The translations under genes and the position numbers were made by a program. From positions 1 to 17,417 of the forward strand of contig CAYHOI010000035.1 of the NCBI GenBank assembly GCA_964358175.1: 17,417 bases of DNA, in the 5' to 3' direction. This document shows positions 1-4,730 of the stretch, piece by piece (the first letter of the stretch is position 1; every line of letters starts with the position of its first letter). Origin of the DNA: CAYHOI01 sp964358175. Its GTDB lineage: Bacteria > Margulisbacteria > Riflemargulisbacteria > GWF2-35-9. The notes below the pieces were generated by a model. That model was not told the origin of the DNA and did not search any database. It worked only from the letters and a program-made list of their open reading frames with translations.

Positions 1-92
1 AGGGGTGGGTGAGGCGGCAATTTGGAGCAACAAAAGTTATAATTAGAATTGCTGGGGGGGTAGGGGGTGAGGCGAAATTAACACAATTTTAG

Positions 93-1001
93 ATGCGCTC
101 GCCCTGGATGCGTGCTGTAATCCGCTCCACGTGTCTCGGGGGCGCATGCTATAATCTGCTCGATATGCTTCTCGGACAAAGTGGCGTTAGTTTTTCAAAG
201 CCGAGAGACCGTGACTGTTTATTTCCCATTGATCGTCGAGTGGACCGTGATGCGATTGGCTGGTCTGAAGAGCTACCTTTTATCGGGTATGATCATTGGA
301 ACCACTACGAGTTCTCCTTCATATTGCCTAACCGGCTTCCGTTCCAGGGGTTGGTGTGGCTTCGGTACTCGTCCGCATCTCCTCGATTGATTGAAAGCAA
401 GTCGCTTAAGCTCTACCTCAATTCGTTCGTGGAAATCTCTGCAAGTCGTGATGAGGTGAAGGAGATGATCAGCCAGGATCTCTCGCGAGTGGTTGGAGTT
501 TCGGTTCTGCTTCAGGTCTTGTCATTGGAGGAAGGGGCTCCACTCTATGCCATTGCGCCCAGGCAAACAGGCAGCTTGCTCGAGAGTTCCGAAGCAGCGT
601 TTCATCCCTTTGAGGGGTTTGAAGGTGAGGCCCAACCCACCGAGACCTCGGAGCGAGTCTACCGGACTCAGTTGCTACGAAGCCTATGCAAAGTGACTCG
701 TCAGCCTGATTGGGGGACGGCGTGGATTCGCATGAAGGGCGACGTCCAGCCGCAGGAGGGTGAGCTCCTGGCCTATATATTGTCCTATCGGTATCAGTGC
801 CATTTTCATGAAGAAGTAGCGGAGCGCATGATGTACGATCTACTTGAAAAATTTTCTCCCGTGGAGCTTGAAATAAGGCTCAACTACACAAGACGGGGAG
901 GACTTGACATCAACCCCGTGCGGCTTTTTCCGCGCACATTAATGGTCGATGAGGGGCAATGGTTAGCCGTGGATCCCTGGCTTCGGGAAATCAGGCAGTA
1001 A
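93..1001 (+). CDS. queF: NADPH-dependent 7-cyano-7-deazaguanine reductase, long (E. coli-like) QueF
   Basis: QueF reduces preQ0 to preQ1 with NADPH, a cytoplasmic step in making the queuosine of tRNA. The ORF has the signatures of the two-lobed E. coli-type enzyme: ESKSLKLYLNSF (residues 101-112), the catalytic block CKVTRQPDWG with nucleophile Cys199 and acid Asp206, FHEEVAERM with His239/Glu240, and YTRRGGLDINP near the C terminus. These correspond to Cys190, Asp197 and His229/Glu230 of the E. coli protein. An in-frame TAG at 90-92 fixes the upstream limit. I prefer the internal ATG at 165 (278 aa, close to the 282 aa of E. coli QueF): residues 1-24 have no family counterpart, and neither ATG has a Shine-Dalgarno. 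A perfect extended -10 (TGCTATAAT) lies just before 165. No other queuosine gene is adjacent, so the gene stands alone here. Family assignment is secure; the start is not. Confidence 0.95.
   Translation: MRSPWMRAVIRSTCLGGACYNLLDMLLGQSGVSFSKPRDRDCLFPIDRRVDRDAIGWSEELPFIGYDHWNHYEFSFILPNRLPFQGLVWLRYSSASPRLIESKSLKLYLNSFVEISASRDEVKEMISQDLSRVVGVSVLLQVLSLEEGAPLYAIAPRQTGSLLESSEAAFHPFEGFEGEAQPTETSERVYRTQLLRSLCKVTRQPDWGTAWIRMKGDVQPQEGELLAYILSYRYQCHFHEEVAERMMYDLLEKFSPVELEIRLNYTRRGGLDINPVRLFPRTLMVDEGQWLAVDPWLREIRQ
147..155 (+). promoter_or_regulatory. Extended -10 element just upstream of the preferred queF start
   Basis: TGCTATAAT matches the extended -10 consensus TGnTATAAT exactly. Transcription would begin near 161-165, at or within a few bases of the ATG at 165, giving a leaderless or near-leaderless mRNA. 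No good -35 hexamer is visible, which extended -10 promoters tolerate. A second TATAAT (38-43, no -35) could instead drive a longer transcript from about position 50. Confidence 0.4.
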
Positions 1002-1009
1002 AAGGCGCA

Positions 1010-1089
1010 GGTGGGTTGAATGGGCTCCCGGCATGAATGATCGGGTGGATGCGAAGCGACCAGCGGGGCGGGAGACAATGCGACCCACC
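1010..1089. repeat. Long imperfect inverted repeat after queF
   Basis: The outer arms GGTGGGT (1010-1016) and ACCCACC (1083-1089) enclose inner arms CTCCCG (1025-1030) and CGGGAG (1069-1074). The spacers between outer and inner arms are equal (8 nt each), so the whole can fold as one long hairpin with an internal loop. It begins 9 bp after the queF stop. No U-tract follows, so a plain intrinsic terminator is unlikely. It resembles the interspersed palindromic elements scattered through many bacterial genomes. Confidence 0.55.
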
Positions 1090-1131
1090 CCCAGCCCCTC
1101 CGAGGAGGGGAGTCGGGGAGAGGGGCTGGGG
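1089..1131. repeat. GC-rich inverted repeat, 12-bp perfect arms
   Basis: CCCCAGCCCCTC (1089-1100) and GAGGGGCTGGGG (1120-1131) are perfectly complementary across a 19-nt loop that itself contains CGAGGAGGGGAG. The element abuts the preceding inverted repeat. This type of CCCCTCC/GGAGGGG palindrome is a common intergenic repeat. With no U-run it is at best an atypical terminator for queF. I see no gene in 1002-1185. Confidence 0.6.
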
Positions 1132-1185
1132 TAAGACGGGGAAAGATTGTTAAAGGGGTATGAGGATTATGGGTGGTGACTAAGT

Positions 1186-1389
1186 TTAAAATCCGCAACT
1201 AGGGGGCGTGTTAGCGGATTGATATTTGCCAACTAATTTAGCGGGTTTGAATTTAACATTATATTTATGTTCAATATCTGGAATGTCCTCTTGGATCCGC
1301 CGAAAAAGTGTCTCAATGTCATAATTTGATTCTTTTGCCATTTGCCTTTGTACTCTCCATTTTTCTTCTAAAATTAGATCTGAGGGCAT
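1186..1389 (-). CDS. Small PIN-partner protein, putative antitoxin (67 aa)
   Basis: This small ORF starts 2 bp after the stop of the upstream PIN gene (TAATAATG junction), so the two are almost certainly co-transcribed and probably translationally coupled. The protein is charged and predicted mostly helical at its N terminus (residues 1-40: LILEEKWRVQRQMAKESN, then YDIETLFRRIQED). It has no recognisable DNA-binding fold. I do not recognise a named family, but short proteins starting with a similar ILEE-W-R-x-x-x-A-x-E-x-x-YDI pattern sit next to VapC-like genes in many bacteria. The antitoxin role is inferred from position and size only. The last ~12 residues (SANTPPSCGF region) look unconserved. 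Confidence 0.6.
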   Translation of the reverse strand: MPSDLILEEKWRVQRQMAKESNYDIETLFRRIQEDIPDIEHKYNVKFKPAKLVGKYQSANTPPSCGF

Positions 1390-1391
1390 TA

Positions 1392-1874
1392 TTAAACCTC
1401 CGTTTCTTTGAATAATTCAAGAGGGGTGATAATTTCAGGGATGCTTAAACTTAATTTAGTGTTAATCGCTCGGATATGCTGCTTTTTATTGGCGTTCGCC
1501 AGATGATTACAGTTCCAAGTTAGCAAAAAATCAATTTGATAAAATGACGCGTACGCCAAATGCATTGCGTCACCCTCCAGATCATTCGGCATTAAATAGT
1601 TGTCGATGTAGTATTTTGAAATAGTGACAATCTCATCAACGGGTTTTAGGTATAATATCTTGGAGACAAATTTAAGAAGCTTGGCTTGGTTTGGATAATG
1701 ACCGAGACTCAGTTCATCAATGGTTGTCTTCGAAATATAAATTGCGTATTCTTTTGAATTCTCCCGCCACCAATGCCTTGTCATTTTTGACTGAAAAGAT
1801 AGTGATTTTCGTTTATCATAGTAATAGCTAGGAATAGTGGTGTCTAAATATACACTTTTTTGATTAGTTTTCAT
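1392..1874 (-). CDS. PIN-domain protein, VapC-like putative toxin (160 aa)
   Basis: PIN domains are Mg-dependent RNases; as VapC toxins they cut tRNA or rRNA. The acidic active-site pattern is visible: VYLDTTIPS with Asp11, TTIDELSLG with Glu54, LEGDAMHLAYA with Asp102, and IDFLLTWNCNH with Asp115. The TWN-x-x-H motif is typical of this PIN subfamily. Length (160 aa) fits a single PIN domain. The ATG at 1872-1874 is preceded by GATGGGAATGAG, a weak Shine-Dalgarno. The gene heads a two-gene unit with the small ORF immediately downstream. A 41-bp repeat shared with the neighbouring PIN module lies about 60 bp upstream. Whether it is an active toxin is not shown by sequence. Confidence 0.88.
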   Translation of the reverse strand: MKTNQKSVYLDTTIPSYYYDKRKSLSFQSKMTRHWWRENSKEYAIYISKTTIDELSLGHYPNQAKLLKFVSKILYLKPVDEIVTISKYYIDNYLMPNDLEGDAMHLAYASFYQIDFLLTWNCNHLANANKKQHIRAINTKLSLSIPEIITPLELFKETEV

Positions 1875-1915
1875 CTCATTCCCATCATACCCCGTAACTT
1901 TTTCAAATTCAAATG

Positions 1916-1930
1916 TTTCGACAGGCTCAA
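1916..1930. repeat. Single fragment related to the TTCGAC...GCTCA palindromic repeat
   Basis: TTTCGACAGGCTCAA shares TTCGAC and GCTCA with the core of the repeat cluster at 2991-3210, with AG in place of TCC between them. It lies between the 41-bp repeat and the PIN gene start. It looks like a lone, decayed member of the same broad family of interspersed repeats. Confidence 0.4.
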
Positions 1931-1934
1931 TGTA

Positions 1935-1975
1935 AATGTTTAAAACCGAAAAAAGTGGGAATAATGGTAAATAGC
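1935..1975. repeat. 41-bp direct repeat, copy 1
   Basis: This differs from copy 2 (2646-2686) at two of 41 positions. The shared stretch includes GGGAATAATGGTAA and a poly-A run. It sits 61 bp upstream of the PIN gene ending at 1392. The proteins on the two modules are far more diverged than this non-coding element, so it is either under selection (shared promoter or operator) or a recent recombination or insertion mark. Confidence 0.85.
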
Positions 1976-1983
1976 GTGGGCGG

Positions 1984-2157
1984 TTACCCTATTTTTATTT
2001 TCTGGTTGGTATATCTGCGCAAGATATCCGACTGCAAAGCTTTCCTTTGAATAACATCAAGATAGTCACTTGCGGGCAAATGTCCGTATTTTTTATAATT
2101 CTCGTCACGTATCGCCCGCACCCACGCAACACAGTCAAAGGATTTAGTTTTATTCAT
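1984..2157 (-). CDS. Small PIN-partner protein, putative antitoxin (57 aa)
   Basis: This ORF starts at the ATG at 2155-2157 and overlaps the last 8 bp of the upstream PIN gene, a strong sign of coupling. A longer reading from 2253 would lie inside the PIN gene and is rejected. The protein begins MNKTKSFDCVAWVRAIRDE and is basic and helical. The FDCV-x-x-x-R-x-x-x-x-x-x-x-YKK opening resembles short antitoxin-like proteins that neighbour PIN genes in other bacteria. It shares no clear similarity with the partner protein of the second module (1186-1389). Function is inferred from context. Confidence 0.7.
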   Translation of the reverse strand: MNKTKSFDCVAWVRAIRDENYKKYGHLPASDYLDVIQRKALQSDILRRYTNQKIKIG

Positions 2158-2608
2158 TTTGAATGACCTCCAACGGTGAATAGATAGATATTGGCTTATA
2201 GCCACTTTCGATATTGACCGCATTGAATTGTGGAATCTTCTTGAAATTGACAATATGTTTAAAGTTCCAGCTAACTAATAAATCAACGTTGAATACGGTA
2301 GCGATGGCAATGTGCAGGCAGTCATCGAAGTAATTTTCTGAAATAATTTTTCTATCTAAGTATGCTCTTGCAAGGAGCACGACTTCTTCGTTGGCATCAT
2401 AATACTTGGAGATAGGGAGAAGTCGTTTCAGTAGTTGTTTGATTGTATCAGGAGCCCCTTCAATTTCTTCAACGGTTACATTTGATATTACAGGGATAAG
2501 TTCTCCTTTCTCAATGATAGCGAATAGTGTCTGCGATGCTTCCGCAAACTCTTGGTCATAGTATCCTCCAATAACGGAGGTGTCTAAATATATATACGTT
2601 TTTTTCAT
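2150..2608 (-). CDS. PIN-domain protein, VapC-like putative toxin (152 aa)
   Basis: A single PIN domain, expected to be a metal-dependent RNase. Active-site residues from the chosen start are Asp9 (YIYLDTSVIGG), Glu47/48 (VTVEEIEG), Asp95/96 (NYFDDCLHIAIAT) and Asp109 (VDLLVSWNFKH). I choose the ATG at 2606-2608 because PIN domains begin with the beta strand YIYLDT a few residues from the N terminus. In-frame ATGs at 2614, 2620 and 2635 and a TTG at 2647 would add 2-13 residues, and none has a convincing ribosome site. It overlaps the small partner gene at 1984-2157. Its start region is divergent from the GIY-YIG gene, with a copy of the 41-bp repeat between them. Confidence 0.88.
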   Translation of the reverse strand: MKKTYIYLDTSVIGGYYDQEFAEASQTLFAIIEKGELIPVISNVTVEEIEGAPDTIKQLLKRLLPISKYYDANEEVVLLARAYLDRKIISENYFDDCLHIAIATVFNVDLLVSWNFKHIVNFKKIPQFNAVNIESGYKPISIYSPLEVIQNE

Positions 2609-2645
2609 GGTCATTTTCATGATAACGTATCTCATTTTTAGTTTC

Positions 2646-2686
2646 AATGTTTAAACCCGAAAAAAGTGGGAATAATGGTAAGTAGC
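2646..2686. repeat. 41-bp direct repeat, copy 2, between divergent genes
   Basis: The copy upstream of the first PIN module lies in the only space between the - strand PIN gene and the + strand GIY-YIG gene. It contains the palindrome GTTTAAAC (2649-2656) and, reading +, the -10-like hexamer AATAAT (2671-2676) about 20 bp before the GIY-YIG start. Together with copy 1 it brackets a roughly 670-bp PIN module, like a cassette between direct repeats. Confidence 0.85.
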
Positions 2687-2692
2687 AGGAGG
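2687..2692 (+). promoter_or_regulatory. Perfect Shine-Dalgarno for the GIY-YIG gene
   Basis: AGGAGG is followed by AGAA and the ATG at 2697. It fixes the start and makes this the best ribosome site in the window. Confidence 0.85.
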
Positions 2693-2696
2693 AGAA

Positions 2697-3179
2697 ATGC
2701 CACATATGTACATCCTTGAATGTGTTGATGGAAGCTATTACACGGGTAGCACCGTTGATCTACAGAGAAGACTCCGTGAGCACGACCAGATGCTTGGCGC
2801 GAATTACACTCGCAAGAAACATCCGGTCAAACTGGTGTATCAAGAAGAATATCATCGGATTGATGAGGCATTTTATCGTGAAAAGCAGGTGCAGGGCTGG
2901 AGCCATGCCAAGAAGAAAGCGTTAGTGGAGGGGCAGGAAAATCAGCTTCACAAGTTAGCTGAGTGCGTGAATGAGAGCCATTGTCGGAATGTTCCCTTCG
3001 ACTCCGCTCAGGGAACGACAGTCGACTCCGCATCGCTCCCTTCGACTCCGCTCAGGGAACGACATTCGACTCCGCATCGTTCCCTTCGGCTCCGCTCAGG
3101 GAACGACATTCGACTCCGCTCGGGGACCGAGCTCACTGAGCGGAGTCGAAGTGAGCGAAAACAACCGGTCTCCGAGTGA
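2697..3179 (+). CDS. GIY-YIG endonuclease with repeat-encoded C-terminal tail
   Basis: A small GIY-YIG superfamily nuclease of the UvrC-like/UPF0213 (YhbQ) type. Visible family residues are MYIL (Tyr5, the GIY strand), YYTGST (residues 14-19, the YIG strand), DLQRRLREH with the catalytic-type Arg24/25 and His29, PVKLVYQEEY, and EAFYREKQVQGW with the metal-binding-type Glu62. The family domain ends near residue 85-95. From residue ~99 onward (2991-3179) the protein is encoded entirely by the palindromic repeat cluster, giving a low-complexity tail (FDSAQGTT, RLRSGT). The tail is probably an accident of the repeats staying open rather than a functional domain. Standalone proteins of this family have no settled role; DNA cleavage is the family expectation. 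Its close pairing with the repeats is notable. Confidence 0.9.
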   Translation: MPHMYILECVDGSYYTGSTVDLQRRLREHDQMLGANYTRKKHPVKLVYQEEYHRIDEAFYREKQVQGWSHAKKKALVEGQENQLHKLAECVNESHCRNVPFDSAQGTTVDSASLPSTPLRERHSTPHRSLRLRSGNDIRLRSGTELTERSRSERKQPVSE

Positions 3180-3216
3180 TCACGGGGTCCCTGAGCGGAG
3201 TCGAAGGGACGTGATC
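2991..3216. repeat. Cluster of palindromic repeats with core TTCGACTCCGCTCA
   Basis: Units seen: 2991-3016 (arms GTTCCC/GGGAAC), 3036-3060 (CTCCC, partial arm), 3079-3104 (GTTCCC/GGGAAC, core with one change), and a partial unit at 3109-3127. Two units are inverted, with core TGAGCGGAGTCGAA: 3131-3156 (arms GCTCACT/AGTGAGC) and 3187-3210 (GTCCC/GGGAC). Partial cores lie at 3023-3032 and 3065-3074. The arms differ between units but remain complementary within a unit, while the 14-bp core is kept. The cluster forms the 3' end of the GIY-YIG gene and runs past its stop. This is a widespread bacterial interspersed repeat type, comparable in form to REP elements. Confidence 0.92.
3178..3216. repeat. 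Hairpin after the GIY-YIG stop, built on the last repeat unit
   Basis: GATCAC (3178-3183) and GTCCCT (3187-3192) pair with AGGGAC (3205-3210) and GTGATC (3211-3216), leaving a 3-nt bulge. The flanks of the last unit thus extend its stem. No U-tract follows, so it is not a standard terminator. 3217-3264 is G-rich with no clear promoter for the next gene. Confidence 0.6.
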
Positions 3217-3272
3217 GTATCGAGGAGTCGCGGGAGACAGAGGAGCGTCGCAGGGAAACAAAAAGGGGGTAG

Positions 3273-4730
3273 ATGAATATGGGTGTAAGCGGACTAAACA
3301 TAGCGTACGCAAGCAATTTCTGGCAAATGAGCCAGGTAACGAACGGAACAAATGGTTCTGTGGAAGATGGCACAATGACCTCTTCTCAAATCGCTAGATA
3401 CCTGAATAAAACATTGGTGAGTTCGGTATTCTCTGAAAAGGTGATTGAGGAACTGGAGAAAATCAATATTGATGGATCGGCTTGTTCTGTCGATGGAGCT
3501 TCCGCTCTGGATGTCCTGCTGGAGAACCTGTCAAAGATTGGAGATGCTGATCAAACGTTCTTTAAAAAGAACCAAATTGAGAGCTTAATAAGTTCTTTCG
3601 TTGTGAGTTCCACGAGTGGAACAGATGTCAAAGCCGCCGCCGCCGCCGTCGCCGCCGCCGTCGCCATCGCCGCCGCCATCGCCACCCCCGCCACCGCCAC
3701 CGCCGCCACCGCCGTCTGTACTGCAGATAATCTCGCCGCTTTTCAGGCGCATATTGTAGGCGGAAGCACTCTTGTCCCGGAAAGCAGTTCACTAAGAACG
3801 GCTGTACGGGACACTCTCAATGCTGCCGGTATCAGAGATGGAAGGATCATCAACGAGGTCACCACTGGATTAGAAAAATATTTCAATGCTAACGGCAGTC
3901 TGAACGGGTCTAGCGGCATTTCCAAAGAGGCCATGGATGCCTATGATGATGGGACAGTTGGTAATCTCGCCACCCCCACCCCCACCCCCACCTTAACCCT
4001 CGAACAGCTCAAAGCCCACTTCCTTGCCAAATTCGACACGATTCTGGACTATTTTTCCTGCCATGAGCCGAATAAAAGCATCGACGCTATCGTCCACGAA
4101 TGTATGACGTCGAATAGCTTCGCGAACTATAATTCGAAGACGAAGGAAACGTATACGATTACGGGAACCACGGGAACCACGGGAACCACGGGAACCTCAA
4201 CTGGTACTATTGATAACAATAATATCACTTCTGCCACTGGCAATGTGATATTTACGTATACTGTTGGGGATGCTACTGCTACTACTACTACTACTACTGC
4301 CGCCGTCCTCCAGGCTGCCTGGACGAAGTGGCAGACTCTGCCGGGGCATGTTGCAGAAGTTGCCGCCGAGTGGAAAAAGTTCCTGCAGACGTTTGTTTAT
4401 GTGAGGACGGATGAGGACTTGAAGCCGAAGGCGGTGGAGAAGAAGGCGGTGGAGAAGAAGGCGGAGGAGAAGAAGGCGGTGGAGAAGAAGGCGGTGGAGG
4501 AGAAGAAGCCGGCGGTGGAGGAGAAGAAGATTGATATTGATGCTGAAAAAGAATTGGTTGAATATGAAACAGGCTGCCTACACACCGGAATAACGACTGG
4601 AAACAGAGAAGAAGTAACGAAAGAATCCGACAGTCGCTATGTTATAAAATATAAAAACGGGAATAGCGTTATCCTGGAAAAAGCAGGTGAAAAATGGAAT
4701 GCTGTGTTTAAAATTTCTACGAAAAAATAA
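3273..4730 (+). CDS. Unrecognised 485-aa protein with multiple in-frame microsatellites
   Basis: I do not recognise this protein. AGGGGG at 3264-3269 sits 3 nt from the ATG at 3273 and 9 nt from the in-frame ATG at 3279, so translation may really start at 3279. No signal peptide or membrane helix is evident apart from an Ala-rich run. Order of parts: a Ser/Asn-rich N terminus (1-118); Ala/Val/Ile/Thr run (121-148); ordinary sequence (149-230, LRTAVRDTLNAAGIRDG); Pro-Thr run; a region with CHEPNKSIDAIVHECM; Thr/Gly repeats; Thr run; KKAVE repeats (386-419); and a C-terminal beta-like segment (YVIKYKNGNSVILEKAGEKW). Each low-complexity block is encoded by a simple DNA repeat in units of 3, 6, 9 or 15 bp. 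The stop overlaps the ATG of the giant ORF (TAATG), implying coupling and a shared function. The role is unknown. Confidence 0.85.
   Translation: MNMGVSGLNIAYASNFWQMSQVTNGTNGSVEDGTMTSSQIARYLNKTLVSSVFSEKVIEELEKINIDGSACSVDGASALDVLLENLSKIGDADQTFFKKNQIESLISSFVVSSTSGTDVKAAAAAVAAAVAIAAAIATPATATAATAVCTADNLAAFQAHIVGGSTLVPESSSLRTAVRDTLNAAGIRDGRIINEVTTGLEKYFNANGSLNGSSGISKEAMDAYDDGTVGNLATPTPTPTLTLEQLKAHFLAKFDTILDYFSCHEPNKSIDAIVHECMTSNSFANYNSKTKETYTITGTTGTTGTTGTSTGTIDNNNITSATGNVIFTYTVGDATATTTTTTAAVLQAAWTKWQTLPGHVAEVAAEWKKFLQTFVYVRTDEDLKPKAVEKKAVEKKAEEKKAVEKKAVEEKKPAVEEKKIDIDAEKELVEYETGCLHTGITTGNREEVTKESDSRYVIKYKNGNSVILEKAGEKWNAVFKISTKK
3633..3716 (+). repeat. GCC-type trinucleotide repeat coding Ala/Val/Ile/Thr
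   Basis: About 28 consecutive codons of the form GCC, GTC, ATC, ACC or CCC, every one ending in C after a purine or pyrimidine change at position 1 or 2. The tract is an interrupted microsatellite encoding an Ala-rich segment (residues 121-148). Confidence 0.9.
3971..3992 (+). repeat. CACCCC hexanucleotide repeat coding Thr-Pro
   Basis: Between three and four copies of a 6-bp unit give TPTPTPT in the protein, a likely flexible linker. Confidence 0.85.
4161..4196 (+). repeat. 9-bp repeat ACGGGAACC, four exact copies
   Basis: Four perfect tandem copies (4161-4169, 4170-4178, 4179-4187, 4188-4196) encode Thr-Gly-Thr triplets. Exact identity suggests recent expansion. Confidence 0.95.
4272..4300 (+). 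repeat. ACT trinucleotide repeat coding poly-Thr
   Basis: Six uninterrupted ACT units (4281-4298) with related GCT/ACT units before them, encoding a Thr run. Confidence 0.9.
4428..4529 (+). repeat. 15-bp repeat coding KAVEK-type units
   Basis: About five tandem copies of AAGGCGGTGGAGAAG with minor changes, then degenerate EEKK sequence. The encoded segment (residues ~386-419) alternates Lys and Glu and is probably helical or disordered. Confidence 0.9.

Noticed and set aside
7..74. 10-bp direct repeat GGGTGAGGCG (7-16 and 65-74)
   Set aside because: Too short and too G-rich to separate from chance; no associated feature.
44..164. PreQ1 riboswitch ahead of queF
   Set aside because: queF is a known preQ1 target, but I find no preQ1 aptamer-like stem with the A-rich tail, and the region includes the alternative coding start.
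884..1198. Open frame on the - strand overlapping the queF 3' end
   Set aside because: It covers conserved queF sequence and GC-rich inverted repeats, and its Pro-rich translation is the usual product of such repeats; no ribosome site.
1935..2686. Integron-type attC sites around the PIN module
   Set aside because: The GTTTAAAC in the repeat does not fit the attC core GTTRRRY, no integrase is visible, and no second inverse core is found.
2991..3216. Possible CRISPR array
   Set aside because: Units are in both orientations, spacing is irregular (down to a few bases), there are no unique spacers of constant length, and no cas genes are present.
3008..3375. Long - strand frames across the palindromic repeats and the start of the 485-aa gene
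   Set aside because: The repeat core lacks stops in several frames, so open frames here are expected by-products; they conflict with the well-supported + strand gene.
4397..4585. - strand frame rich in Phe/Ser opposite the KAVEK repeat
   Set aside because: It is the antisense reading of the 15-bp repeat, with low-complexity translation.
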